The notes under the pieces were generated by a model. That model searched no databases, was not told where the DNA came from, and saw nothing but the letters and a program-made list of their open reading frames with translations. Below, one piece after another: positions 20,048-28,825 of a DNA stretch of 46,510 nt. The position numbers and the translations under genes are program-made. Where the stretch lies: the NCBI GenBank assembly GCA_000433535.1, contig FR892673.1, forward strand, positions 47,503 through 94,012. Reading direction: 5' to 3'. This DNA comes from Dorea sp. CAG:317. GTDB taxonomy: Bacteria > Bacillota > Clostridia > Lachnospirales > Lachnospiraceae. Each line of letters opens with the position of its first letter. Within the stretch, counting starts at the first letter, position 1.

Positions 20048-21341
20048 GTATATCGTAAATGCGACTCATCGTTGGAACATTAAGTCGGGTGCGGTCCGTT
20101 CTGGTAAATCTTATGTAGATACTGCATTTGTAATTCCTTTTCGGATTAGAGAAAGAGCAGGCTTGCCGGGATTAAATGTTATTCTGGGGGTATCCAAAGA
20201 ATCTATCGAGAGAAACGTCTTACAGCCGATGCGAGAAATCTACACGGATAAGCTGATTGGTACGATTAACAATCGGAACATTGCAAGGATATGTGGGGAG
20301 GATGTATATTGCCTTGGCGCTGAAAAAGTTAGCCAGGTAGCAAAAATACAGGGAGCATCCATCAAGTATTGTTATGGTGATGAGATTGCGAAGTGGAACA
20401 AAGAAGTGTTCCAGATGTTGAAATCCCGTCTTGATAAACCGTACAGTTGCTTTGATGGAGCCTGCAATCCAGAGAACCCAACACACTGGTTAAAAGAATT
20501 TCTGGATAATGTGGAACTGGATATATACCTTCAAAGATACACGATATTCGATAATCCATATCTTCCGGAAGAATTTGTTGAGCAGCTTTGCAAGGAATAT
20601 GAAGGTACAATATATTATGACAGATTGATTCTGGGATTATGGAAACGTGCGGAAGGAGCAATCTATAAACGATTTGCGGATAATCCGGATGCCTTCCGGT
20701 GTCAGATTGTAGATGAGCCCGCGCCGGATAGAGAGTATAAGCAGTTTCGAAAGGAAGATATTACTTCAATAGAGATTGGCCTTGACTTTGGAGGAAATCA
20801 GTCCGGTCATTCTTTTGTCGCAAGGGGATATACAGATGATTACAGAGACGTGATTGCACTGAAGTCTCGCAGGATCATGGCAAAGGACGAGAATGAGGAT
20901 ATCGACAGTAATATGTTAGATGCAATGTTCTGTGAGTTTGTGCAGGAGGTAATAGATAAGTATGCAGTTGTCGTGAAACGTGGAGAATATGTGGAGTACT
21001 GCAATGTGGAAACGGTTTACTACGACAATGCGGAGACAGTTCTTGGTAATTCTATCAGGAACGCTGTAGAAAAGCAGTTTCCGTGGATCAGCGTGAGAAA
21101 GGCAAAGAAAGAGATTATCAATGACCGGATACGATGTACCGTCAAGCTTATGGGGGCAGGACGGTTTTTTATTACAGATGATTGCGGAAGCTTAAAAACA
21201 GCTTTATCGGATGCGGTGTGGAATAAAGAGATTATTGGAAAAGATGAGCGTCTTGATGATGGTAGCACAGATATCGATAGCTTGGATGCATTTGAGTACA
21301 CGATTGAGCGTGATATGAAATACCTAATAGAAGAGGTGTGA
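20016..21341 (+). CDS. terL: terminase large subunit
   Basis: Protein of 441 residues. The N-terminal ATPase has Walker A SGAVRSGKS (24-32) and Walker B IKYCYGDE with the catalytic Glu; the C-terminal RNase H-like nuclease begins at IEIGLDFGGNQSGHS and has a later acidic cluster near STDIDSLDAFEYT. It is a Terminase_3 type motor that pumps and cuts phage DNA during packaging. Two ATGs (20016 and 20022) are possible; AAAAGGAG suits the first. Complete, with all motifs. Confidence 0.95.
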   Translation: MRMQLSSKQNEYIVNATHRWNIKSGAVRSGKSYVDTAFVIPFRIRERAGLPGLNVILGVSKESIERNVLQPMREIYTDKLIGTINNRNIARICGEDVYCLGAEKVSQVAKIQGASIKYCYGDEIAKWNKEVFQMLKSRLDKPYSCFDGACNPENPTHWLKEFLDNVELDIYLQRYTIFDNPYLPEEFVEQLCKEYEGTIYYDRLILGLWKRAEGAIYKRFADNPDAFRCQIVDEPAPDREYKQFRKEDITSIEIGLDFGGNQSGHSFVARGYTDDYRDVIALKSRRIMAKDENEDIDSNMLDAMFCEFVQEVIDKYAVVVKRGEYVEYCNVETVYYDNAETVLGNSIRNAVEKQFPWISVRKAKKEIINDRIRCTVKLMGAGRFFITDDCGSLKTALSDAVWNKEIIGKDERLDDGSTDIDSLDAFEYTIERDMKYLIEEV

Positions 21342-21342
21342 G

Positions 21343-22692
21343 ATGGGATTATTTGAAAATATATGGAAAGGAATAAGGCGTATGTTTGGGTACACAACAC
21401 TGAAAACAATCGTCGGGAAAGACGTAGCTCTATCTAGTAGGATGATAGATGCCATAAATGACTGGAAGAGTATGCTTACTGGGAATGCTGAGTGGTTGAC
21501 AGACTCGATACAGTCGTTACGGATTGAGCAGGGAATCTGCAGGGAGTTCGCAGATGTGGTTCTTTCGGAAATGGAAACGTCTGTAAGCTCAGAAAAATTG
21601 GATAAAATTTATCAAAAATGTCTGACTGGATTGAATGAAAACCTGCAGGACGGTCTAGGACTTGGATCTTTTATCTTGAAACCGCTAGGTGGGGATAAGG
21701 CAGAATTTGTCACTGCTGATAAGTTTGTTCCGATTTCTTTCGGGGACGATGGGAAACCGACAGACATTGCATTTTTTACATTGAAAAGAGTTGGAGAAAA
21801 TGATTATTTCACGAGGGTAGAAAGACATTATTTTGAAGGTGGAAATCTTGTTATTTCAAACAAATGTTATCATTCGCAAGATTCCTCGGATATCGTACAG
21901 TTATGTTCCCTGGAAGAAGTGGAAGAATGGAAAGGTATCAATCCGGGGCCAGTGATGTTCCGCGGTATGCAGCAGATGGACTTTGGATATTACAGGAACC
22001 CGATTAAGAATAACGTAGATGGCTCAGCGTGTGGCGTGTCTATCTTCGACGCTGCCAGAGAACGAATTAAGAAAGCAGATCTGCGAGGAAGTCAACTTGA
22101 CTGGGAGTATGAATCCGGTGAAAGAGCAATTCACGTAGCTGCTAGGGCGCTCAAACATGATAAGGCTACTGGGCGCTTCGGCATGGCAAGGCTTAATAAG
22201 AGATTGTACAGGGGTTTAGAGTTAGACGCTGGCAAAGATCAAGAGCTTCTGAAAGAGTATTCACCAGAACTAAGGGATGAAGCCTATAAGCGTGGGCTTG
22301 AAGAGGTAAAGAGAGAGATAGAATTTATCGTAGGGCTTGCTTATGGAGATCTGTCTGACGTGCAGGAGGTATCGAAGACAGCAACAGAGATCAAGGTATC
22401 GAAGCAGCGCAAGTACAACCGTGTTAATGCGATTGAAGAAAAGCTCGAAGAGTGCCTGAGAGACTTTGTGGCAGGCTTGGCGTTTTACAACAAAATGTAT
22501 CGCTCTGGATACGAGCTTAGTTGCAAATTCAGTGATTCCATTTTGACCGATGAAGAATCGGAACGTCAGCAGGATCGGCAGGATGTATCTATGGGCGTTA
22601 TGAGCCACGCAGAGTACAGAGCCAAGTGGTACGGCGAGACATTGGAAGAGGCAGAAGAGAACCTGCCAGCACAAAGTCAGGTGATGGAGTAG
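21343..22692 (+). CDS. portal protein (SPP1/A118-like)
   Basis: Protein of 449 residues, directly after terminase. The mid region GPVMFRGMQQMDFGYYRNPIKNNVDGSACGVSIFDAARERIKKAD and the later VGLAYGDLSDVQEVSKTATEIKVSKQRKYNRVNAIEEKL are characteristic of phage portal Gp6/A118-type proteins; the second forms the stem-crown helices. Twelve copies would form the DNA channel at one capsid vertex. The short distance to the minor head gene (1 bp) supports a head operon. Confidence 0.92.
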   Translation: MGLFENIWKGIRRMFGYTTLKTIVGKDVALSSRMIDAINDWKSMLTGNAEWLTDSIQSLRIEQGICREFADVVLSEMETSVSSEKLDKIYQKCLTGLNENLQDGLGLGSFILKPLGGDKAEFVTADKFVPISFGDDGKPTDIAFFTLKRVGENDYFTRVERHYFEGGNLVISNKCYHSQDSSDIVQLCSLEEVEEWKGINPGPVMFRGMQQMDFGYYRNPIKNNVDGSACGVSIFDAARERIKKADLRGSQLDWEYESGERAIHVAARALKHDKATGRFGMARLNKRLYRGLELDAGKDQELLKEYSPELRDEAYKRGLEEVKREIEFIVGLAYGDLSDVQEVSKTATEIKVSKQRKYNRVNAIEEKLEECLRDFVAGLAFYNKMYRSGYELSCKFSDSILTDEESERQQDRQDVSMGVMSHAEYRAKWYGETLEEAEENLPAQSQVME

Positions 22693-22693
22693 G

Positions 22694-24460
22694 ATGCGAA
22701 AAGAATACCAGGACAAGATGGTCGATAAAATGACTGCCAGGTTTACCGCTCTTGAGGACAGGATCATGCAAGACATTGTTCGCAGGATAAATATGACAGG
22801 GAAGATCACAAGCACTGCAGACTGGCAGATTAACCGGCTTAAGATATTAGGCTATTCTTCCGAGGATATCGAGGCATCTCTGAAAGAGACATTGAACGCC
22901 ACATATCCAGAAATGTTTGAATTGTACGATAAGGTGATTAACTGGGAATACGTTAGGAATAAGGATGTATACGAACAGATTAACGCTGAGTATATCCCTT
23001 ATGAAGAGAATGAACAGTTGCAGCAGATTACGGAAGGCATTAAGAGGCAGACAAGGGACGAGTTGGACAATATCACGCAGTCACTAGGGTTTTATCTCGA
23101 CTATGGAGATGGAAAGCGAATTCTAACACCTCTTGCACAGGTGTATCAAGGTTTTCTTGATGCTGCATGTATGGACATCGTATCCGGCGCCTTTGATTAT
23201 AACTCGGTTCTCAGGCGAGTAGTCACACAGCTGACCAACAGCGGGCTGAGACAGATAGATTATGCGTCTGGTAGAGCGAACCGGATTGACGTAGCAGCAC
23301 GAAGAGCGATTATGACAGGCGTGTCTCAAATCACAGGGAAAATCACAGATTACAATGCTGAGAAGCTGGGCGCAGATCATTTCGAAGTTGCCTGGCATTC
23401 CGGAGCCAGGCCAACCCACGCAGTGTGGCAGGGAAAGGTTTGGACGAGGGAACAGCTTGTTAATGTGTGTGGTCTTGGCAGCGCTACAGGGTTGTTAGGT
23501 ATTAACTGCTACCATGAATATTATCCATTCTTTCCGGGGATTTCCGAACGCAACTGGACGGATGAGTGGCTAGAAGAGCAGAACCGTAAGGAGAACACAC
23601 CGAAGACCTTTAACGGCAAAGAATACACTCTGTATGAAGCAAAGCAACGTCAGAGGCAGATGGAAACTTGTATGAGGGCGCAGCGTGAAAAAGTTGAGCT
23701 GTTGAAGACGGGTGGCGCTGATCCGGATGATGTGATGCTTGCCAGGGCGAAATATCAGGGGCAGTTGAATGAATATAGTCGGTTTTGCAAGAAGATGAGC
23801 CTGACAGAAGAACGTGAGCGTATTTATTATGATATGCGTGGAAGGATTGCACCGAGAAAATATATTGATATATCTGCACAGCGTGATATAATCAAAGAGA
23901 AAAAAGTACTCGAAAGCAAGACACATTCTTCAGCAATAAAAGCAGAAGAAAAGAAAATCTATAAAGACAATGTAGAAACGGCAGTGCTTTTTGACAGCCG
24001 AGGAAATGTATTATTCCGCGAAAGTAGCGGAGCTTCAAATTATGTTAAGTTTTCAAAAGAACAGTTAAGTAGAATGAAAGGTGCTACATTGACACATAAC
24101 CATCCATCAAGTAGTACTTTTAGTCCTGCGGATGTATCCATTATGACAGAGCAAGGACTTAACGTAATTAGAGCAACAGGCACATCAAAAACATATCAAT
24201 TGAAAAAGTTGAATGGAGCAGAAGTGAACCATGACTTTTCAATTGATTACGAAAAAGCGATGAGTGACAATAAAAAAATAACAGATAAGGACTTCCGTAA
24301 GTATGAGAAAGAACGCAAACAGGGGAAAATAAGTCCGCTAGAGTATCAAGATAAAATCAACGAACTAAACAAGAAATGGAATGATTTGAATAGTGATTGG
24401 CTCAAGAAGAATTCAAAAAAATATGGTTACAAATATGGCGTTATCGAAAGGGGAAAATAA
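22694..24460 (+). CDS. MuF-type minor head protein with a JAB-like C-terminal domain
   Basis: Protein of 588 residues. Residues 1-390 are a phage minor capsid protein (Phage_min_cap2), including RVVTQLTNSGLRQIDYASGRANRIDVAARRAIMTG and GINCYHEYYPFFPG. After about 395 an unrelated domain begins: VETAVLFDSRGNVLFRESSG..., then THNHPSSSTFSPADVSIM with His468, His470, Ser477 and Asp480 and a possible Glu443, close to the JAB/MPN metallopeptidase motif (HxH...SxxD) found in RadC. The spacing is one residue shorter than the canonical x7. Toxin-like C-terminal additions to MuF proteins are known. A terminator follows soon after. Confidence 0.85.
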   Translation: MRKEYQDKMVDKMTARFTALEDRIMQDIVRRINMTGKITSTADWQINRLKILGYSSEDIEASLKETLNATYPEMFELYDKVINWEYVRNKDVYEQINAEYIPYEENEQLQQITEGIKRQTRDELDNITQSLGFYLDYGDGKRILTPLAQVYQGFLDAACMDIVSGAFDYNSVLRRVVTQLTNSGLRQIDYASGRANRIDVAARRAIMTGVSQITGKITDYNAEKLGADHFEVAWHSGARPTHAVWQGKVWTREQLVNVCGLGSATGLLGINCYHEYYPFFPGISERNWTDEWLEEQNRKENTPKTFNGKEYTLYEAKQRQRQMETCMRAQREKVELLKTGGADPDDVMLARAKYQGQLNEYSRFCKKMSLTEERERIYYDMRGRIAPRKYIDISAQRDIIKEKKVLESKTHSSAIKAEEKKIYKDNVETAVLFDSRGNVLFRESSGASNYVKFSKEQLSRMKGATLTHNHPSSSTFSPADVSIMTEQGLNVIRATGTSKTYQLKKLNGAEVNHDFSIDYEKAMSDNKKITDKDFRKYEKERKQGKISPLEYQDKINELNKKWNDLNSDWLKKNSKKYGYKYGVIERGK

Positions 24461-24461
24461 A

Positions 24462-24575
24462 ATGCCAAAAACAGAAGATGGGGGCTTCATTTTAGATGAT
24501 AGTGGGATGTGTCCGTATAGTATAAATGAAAAACCCGAAAAAGAAAAAGAGAATAAAGAGGAAAAAGATAATTAA
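24462..24575 (+). CDS. small acidic protein next to the minor head gene, 37 residues
   Basis: MPKTEDGGFILDDSGMCPYSINEKPEKEKENKEEKDN, behind GAAAGGGG. The first half is a short conserved-looking motif; the tail is a charged, disordered stretch. It starts 1 bp after the minor head stop and ends at a terminator, so it may be a partner of the C-terminal domain of the minor head protein. No family was recognised. Confidence 0.55.
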   Translation: MPKTEDGGFILDDSGMCPYSINEKPEKEKENKEEKDN

Positions 24576-24614
24576 TACCACCCATTCTTAACAACAGAGT
24601 GAGTGGTATTTTTG
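24576..24614 (+). terminator. intrinsic terminator inside the late operon
   Basis: TACCAC (24576-24581) pairs with GTGGTA (24603-24608), with extra pairs inside, followed by TTTTTG. A terminator here marks off the minor head gene pair from the following genes. Confidence 0.75.
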
Positions 24615-24647
24615 TACCCATTTTTAAGAGAGGAAAGGTGAAAAGTT

Positions 24648-24938
24648 ATGATTATTACAGGAATGGAACACTTTCAGAGTGTGTGTAAGAAAAAATTAGT
24701 TGAGTGGTACAACAATGAATTGACATTAGTAAATGGTGAGGTTTTCGGAGAAAAAATTGATTTGAGCAACGTATTTGTTGTATGGTCTTGCAAAACATTG
24801 CAGAACTACAAATGTCTGGCTTCTACTACAGTTTCTGGTGATGGTATTTATGCAGAATACACATTCAATGGAGATAAACAGGAACTTTATGAAGATGTTT
24901 ATAAGAAACTCACAAATACCTGTCATACAGAAGAATGA
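24648..24938 (+). CDS. DUF6275-type phage protein
   Basis: Protein of 96 residues with the recurring pattern VFVVWSCKTLQNYKCLASTTVSGDGIYAEYTFNGDKQELYEDVYKKL, which fits the DUF6275 phage family as remembered. Its role is unknown. It sits between terminator and capsid genes behind GAGAGGAAAGG, so it may be an inserted accessory gene. The end overlaps the next ATG by 4 bp. Confidence 0.72.
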   Translation: MIITGMEHFQSVCKKKLVEWYNNELTLVNGEVFGEKIDLSNVFVVWSCKTLQNYKCLASTTVSGDGIYAEYTFNGDKQELYEDVYKKLTNTCHTEE

Positions 24939-25144
24939 TGCAAAAATACATTATAACCAAAGATGCGGATATGTTGGCTCCCAGGTGGCTGGCAGACCGC
25001 ATAAACTATAAGACAGTAAAATTTCTGTACGGCATCCGTGACAGAGCAGAAGTATTGAAAGGAGTGAAGATAAATGATCAGACAGCCAGAATCGGTGATA
25101 CGGTTTGTATTGATGGTAAGCGGTTATTCATAGAAAGGCGGTGA
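24935..25144 (+). CDS. hypothetical phage protein, 69 residues
   Basis: MMQKYIITKDADMLAPRWLADRINYKTVKFLYGIRDRAEVLKGVKINDQTARIGDTVCIDGKRLFIERR. The second half is a run of beta strands with IGDTVCIDGKR, typical of small phage proteins found near capsid genes. It is coupled to the previous gene by a 4-bp overlap. The 145-bp gap after it holds no gene that I can support. Confidence 0.6.
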   Translation: MMQKYIITKDADMLAPRWLADRINYKTVKFLYGIRDRAEVLKGVKINDQTARIGDTVCIDGKRLFIERR

Positions 25145-25289
25145 TCCGAATATCTCCCATTGAGGCGCAGGGTTACGCGTCTTATTTTTATGCAAATAAT
25201 TAACTTGGTCAGGTGATCAGACCTAAAACAGTCGATTCATGGCGGATGGTTACACGCCTAAAACAACCTAATATGAAAGGAGAAGCAAC

Positions 25290-25844
25290 ATGAAGACAGA
25301 AGAATTGAAAAAACTTGGACTGGAACAGGAGACCATAAACAAAATTATGGAGATGAATGGTCAGGATATTGCAGCTGAACAGGCAAAGACTACAAAGGCT
25401 GAGAGTGAGCGTGACAACTACAAAGACCAGCTTACGACAGCAACAGAATCTTTGGAAAAGTTCAAGGATGTAGATCCAACGGCCATGCAAGGCGAGATTG
25501 ATCAGCTCAAACAGCAGTTAAAGGATAAGGATACGGAATACGCGGCCAAAGAAGCAGACCGCATTTTCACTGACACCATCAAAGAGGCTATCAAATTAGC
25601 CGGCGGAAGAAATGAAAAAGCAGTCATGGCTATGCTTGATATGGATACATTGAAAGCATCGAAAAACCAGTCTGAGGACATTAAGAAAGCATTGGAAACC
25701 GTAAAGGAGTCTGATGCTTATTTATTTGGAACTGATGAACCATTTTCTAATCCGGTAGGAGCTACAGGTGGAACAGGTGGCAATGGTGGAGATAATCTCT
25801 CTGCAATCAGAGCAGCAATGGGCTTACCGGCAAAGAAAGACTAA
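25290..25844 (+). CDS. phage scaffolding protein (GP20-like)
   Basis: Protein of 184 residues, long coiled coil from about 20 to 95 (ELKKLGLEQETINKIMEMNG...SERDNYKDQLTTATESLEKF...IDQLKQQLKDKD), then a helical region and a glycine-rich stretch (GATGGTGGNGGD) before the C-terminus RAAMGLPAKKD. This matches Phage_GP20 minor structural/scaffold proteins that guide capsid assembly. AAAGGAGAAG ribosome site. It lies directly before the capsid gene, as expected. Confidence 0.9.
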   Translation: MKTEELKKLGLEQETINKIMEMNGQDIAAEQAKTTKAESERDNYKDQLTTATESLEKFKDVDPTAMQGEIDQLKQQLKDKDTEYAAKEADRIFTDTIKEAIKLAGGRNEKAVMAMLDMDTLKASKNQSEDIKKALETVKESDAYLFGTDEPFSNPVGATGGTGGNGGDNLSAIRAAMGLPAKKD

Positions 25845-25867
25845 AAGAAAGAATGAGGTAATTAATT

Positions 25868-26725
25868 ATGGCAAACACAATCGCGTTAAGAAAAGCATAT
25901 TCCACTATGCTAGATGAAGTTTATAAACTAGCATCTCTTACAGCCGTTTTGGACGGACCAAACGACCTTGTGAAAGAGGGCGCAAACGCAAATGAAATTT
26001 TGATTCCTAAACTGTCTATGCAGGGACTCGCTAACTACAACAAGCAGACAGGCTATGTTGCTGGTGATGTAACGCTTGAGTACGAAACAAAGAAATGTAC
26101 TTATGATCGTGGACGTATGTTCACCGTAGACGCAATGGATAACATTGAGTCCGCAGGTGTGGCGTTCGGAAGACTGTCCGGAGAGTTCCTGCGAACACAA
26201 GTTGTTCCTGAGCTTGACGCTTGGAGGCTTGCATCTTATGCAGGATACGCACCAGCAACGCAGAAAGTTGCGGCTGCTATTGCAGATGCAAAAGCAGGTA
26301 TTGCAGCAATCAGAAAAGGAAAGACGGCGATCGAAAACGCAGAAGCAAAGCCAGAGACATGCTATCTGTATATCTCTAATCAGCTTAAGGGAGACATTGA
26401 AGATCTTGACACAACAGCATCCAAGAAGGTTCTCGATGGATGGGCTGGCGTTATTCCAGTACCAGAGGGACGCTTTTATGATAAGGTGACTCTTACGGCT
26501 TCCGGTGCTGGTGGGTATGCAACAAGCGGCGGAAATAAGATTAACTTCCTTATCGTTGATAAAAATGCTGTGATCCAGAATCAAAAACATACTGTATCTA
26601 AGATTATCACACCGGATCAGAATCAGGATGCAGACGCTTGGAAGTTTGGTTATCGCACGGTGGGTATTGCAGAGGCGAAAGATAATAAGAAGGTAGCTAT
26701 CTACGCTCACACTGCGGCAGAATAG
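25868..26725 (+). CDS. major capsid protein
   Basis: Protein of 285 residues following the scaffold gene. MANTIALRKAYSTMLDEVYKLASLTAVLDG... and LEYETKKCTYDRGRMFTVDAMDNIES...ELDAWRLASYAG are typical of the short HK97-fold capsid proteins of this head type; no delta-domain protease is needed or seen. It should be among the most expressed late genes, and its ribosome site (GAATGAGGTAATTAATT) is moderate. Confidence 0.9.
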   Translation: MANTIALRKAYSTMLDEVYKLASLTAVLDGPNDLVKEGANANEILIPKLSMQGLANYNKQTGYVAGDVTLEYETKKCTYDRGRMFTVDAMDNIESAGVAFGRLSGEFLRTQVVPELDAWRLASYAGYAPATQKVAAAIADAKAGIAAIRKGKTAIENAEAKPETCYLYISNQLKGDIEDLDTTASKKVLDGWAGVIPVPEGRFYDKVTLTASGAGGYATSGGNKINFLIVDKNAVIQNQKHTVSKIITPDQNQDADAWKFGYRTVGIAEAKDNKKVAIYAHTAAE

Positions 26726-26738
26726 GAGCTGATGCTAA

Positions 26739-27089
26739 ATGCTAGAGTATAGTTTTTATACCGAGACCTATGGCGGGAAGAACATACCGGAGGAGGATTG
26801 GACAAGGGTGTCTTTGAAAGCAAAACAGCGGCTGAACAGTTATACGTTTGGGCGTCTATCTGGAGGATGGGACGGTTCTGAGCTTGTGAAACTGATCAGC
26901 TGCGCGGTGTGTGAAATGTCGGAACTGATTTACGCAGATGAGAAACGTGCTGGCAAGGCATCGGAGAATAATGATGGTTATTCCGTGTCTTACGAGACGG
27001 AGAAGCCTTTAGAGGTGTCTCTTTATGATGTGGCGTGCTTGTATCTCGGTGATACAGGGCTTATGTATGCGGGGGTGGAAGAATGCTGA
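26739..27089 (+). CDS. head-tail connector protein (Gp6-like)
   Basis: Protein of 116 residues. WTRVSLKAKQRLNSYTFGRL...VKLISCAVCEMSELIYADEKRAG...ISYETEKPLEVSLYDVACLYLGDTGLMYAGVEEC-like ends fit the helical adaptor (Gp6/Gp15 of SPP1) that binds beneath the portal. It follows the capsid gene and overlaps the next gene by 7 bp, as is usual in head-tail joining clusters. Confidence 0.8.
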   Translation: MLEYSFYTETYGGKNIPEEDWTRVSLKAKQRLNSYTFGRLSGGWDGSELVKLISCAVCEMSELIYADEKRAGKASENNDGYSVSYETEKPLEVSLYDVACLYLGDTGLMYAGVEEC

Positions 27090-27487
27090 CCAATGCAGAC
27101 ATTACGATTTACAACCGTAAGTTTGACAAGAAAACCGGCTTTGATCTATGGAACCGAACTGTGATCCGAGACGTGCATGTCTATGTCGACCACAAGGTAG
27201 CCGTTGGAGATACTGGTTTAAATAGTGCAGATGTCTATAAAATCCGTATTCCTGATAATGTTGGGAATGCGGATTTCTATCTTCCGCCGGAAGAATATGT
27301 AGCGCTTGAAAACCCGTCCGACTATTGGACGATACAGAACGATGATCATATCGTGCTCGGTGTGTGCGATCTTAAGATTGATCGTCCGGCAGAACTCCAA
27401 GCGATAAGACTCAGACACTGTAAGGTGACAAGCTGGTCAGATAACCGGTTTGGAGGTTTGCCGCATTGGCGTATCGGAGGTGAGTAG
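27083..27487 (+). CDS. putative head-closure protein (DUF6751-like)
   Basis: Protein of 134 residues, mostly beta (ADITIYNRKFD...VIRDVHVYVDHK...YKIRIPDN...ADFYLPPEEY...DDHIVLGVCDLKI). It ends LRHCKVTSWSDNRFGGLPHWRIGGE; the TSWSDNRFGG...HWRIGG tail is a recognisable phage signature of this family. It is placed where SPP1 gp16-type stoppers lie, between adaptor and minor capsid 2, so a head-closure role is likely. Confidence 0.75.
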   Translation: MLTNADITIYNRKFDKKTGFDLWNRTVIRDVHVYVDHKVAVGDTGLNSADVYKIRIPDNVGNADFYLPPEEYVALENPSDYWTIQNDDHIVLGVCDLKIDRPAELQAIRLRHCKVTSWSDNRFGGLPHWRIGGE

Positions 27488-27874
27488 ATGCCAAAACCAA
27501 AAAGGAATATAAAAATTGCCACTCCGAGGGGGCAGATTTCCACCTACACAATGAAGACAGGAAAAGTGGTAGCGAGACTTGATTGGAACTCCGGCTTCGC
27601 AAGAAAAAAGGGACAAGCATTTGAAAGTGCACAGGAATTTGTTGATTCTGAGTGCCTAAGGTATATGAACCCACTGACACCACGAAGAACCGGTATGCTG
27701 ATCAAGTCCGGCACACTTGGAACGGTGATTGGAAGCGGAAACATTGAATACCTAGCCACTTATGCGCGAAGGCAATACTACGAGCACAAAGAAAAAGCAC
27801 ATTGGTTTGAAACGATGAAAGCGAGCAAGAAAGACGTGATACTGAAAGGGGCTGAGCAGATTGCAGGCAGGTAA
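27488..27874 (+). CDS. minor capsid protein 2 / HK97 gp10-like
   Basis: Protein of 128 residues. AQEFVDSECLRYMNPLTPRRTGMLIKSGTLGTVIGSGNIEYLATYARRQYYEHKEKAHWFETMKASKKDVILKGAEQIAGR is the conserved core of the minor capsid 2 family (TP..TG.L..S, Y..YA..QYYE, WF..M), located at the head-tail junction. The gene abuts the previous stop and overlaps the next by 14 bp. Confidence 0.85.
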   Translation: MPKPKRNIKIATPRGQISTYTMKTGKVVARLDWNSGFARKKGQAFESAQEFVDSECLRYMNPLTPRRTGMLIKSGTLGTVIGSGNIEYLATYARRQYYEHKEKAHWFETMKASKKDVILKGAEQIAGR

Positions 27875-28280
27875 GACACCGATTATTGAAAGTGTAAGAA
27901 ATTATATTATGACTTGTGACTTTCTAAAAGGCGGACGAGTGAATATTGATTATCTCCCTGATCAGATGGCGTATTCCATCGACACGATCGGCTGTGACCC
28001 GGTTTACAAGAAATACGTTGATGGCACATGCCTGAAACAGTTCCAGTTTGCGCTCACGAGTAAGGAAGCTTATGATGGTGACGCAAGAACTGGCATTGCG
28101 AACAGTGGGTTTTATCAGTATTTCGAGGAGTGGATTGAAAGTAACAACTTAAACGATAGATACCCTGCATTGGACGGACACGATGCGATAAGGGTGGACG
28201 TGTTGCAGAGCGGCTATCTGTTTTCTACGGAAGTCGACCTAGGTAGGTATCAGATTATTTGCAGATTGATTTATAAATAG
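27861..28280 (+). CDS. minor capsid 3 / tail terminator-like protein
   Basis: Protein of 139 residues with a TTG start. IIESVRNYIMTCDFLKGGRVNIDYLPDQMAYSIDTIGCDPVYKKYVDGTCLKQFQFALTSKEAYDGDARTGIANSGFYQYFEEWIESNN matches the family annotated minor capsid protein, which has a tail-terminator-like fold (from memory). It comes directly before the major tail protein gene, the expected place for the tail terminator. Confidence 0.8.
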   Translation: MQAGKTPIIESVRNYIMTCDFLKGGRVNIDYLPDQMAYSIDTIGCDPVYKKYVDGTCLKQFQFALTSKEAYDGDARTGIANSGFYQYFEEWIESNNLNDRYPALDGHDAIRVDVLQSGYLFSTEVDLGRYQIICRLIYK

Positions 28281-28292
28281 GAGGCTATGAAT

Positions 28293-28805
28293 ATGGCAGT
28301 TGAAAAGAAAGAACTTGTCGGCAGACATAAGCGTTTGGCGTTTATGGATGTTGAAGGAACAGGAACGACATTTATCAGAATGACAGGTTTTACGGCACTG
28401 TCTGAAGGTAAAGAAGCGAAAGAATACAACCGACAGTATGTAGACGAGGCTACAGAGCGTAATGATGTAGTAGGCTATGCAACTTCTGTTGAATATGAAT
28501 TTGACAGATACACCAATGATAAGGTGTGTGAGAAGATTTGTACGATTACAGATGATGAGTTGGTGGGTACAGAAGCACAGGTAGATATCGTTACAGTAGA
28601 TGTGTTTACCGCAGACGATAAAAAGCGTGCGATTGCGCGAAAGCGCACATGGAGCGTTATTCCAGATACTTCCGGGGATGGTACGGATGCGTTGATTTAC
28701 AGCGGAAGTTTTGCTGCAGCGTCTGAAATTACAAAAGGATATGTAACTTTGGATGACAAAATGGAAACATGCACTTTTACAGAAGGAGCAATTCCATCAG
28801 AGTAG
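28293..28805 (+). CDS. major tail protein
   Basis: Protein of 170 residues from ATG 28293. MAVEKKELVGRHKRLAFMDVEGTGTTFIRMTGFTALSEGKEAKEYNRQYVDEATERNDVVGYATSVEYEFDRY is typical of Firmicute siphovirus tail-tube proteins, which stack to form the tube. An ATG two codons earlier (28287) is too close to the AGGAGG. Followed by the two tail assembly chaperone genes. Confidence 0.85.
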   Translation: MAVEKKELVGRHKRLAFMDVEGTGTTFIRMTGFTALSEGKEAKEYNRQYVDEATERNDVVGYATSVEYEFDRYTNDKVCEKICTITDDELVGTEAQVDIVTVDVFTADDKKRAIARKRTWSVIPDTSGDGTDALIYSGSFAAASEITKGYVTLDDKMETCTFTEGAIPSE

Positions 28806-28825
28806 AAAGATAGGAGAGTGAGCCG

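Noticed and set aside
25928..26710. Minus-strand open frame of 260 codons opposite the capsid gene
   Set aside because: Cys/Ser/Ile-rich with no domain; it mirrors the capsid gene, which has clear support.
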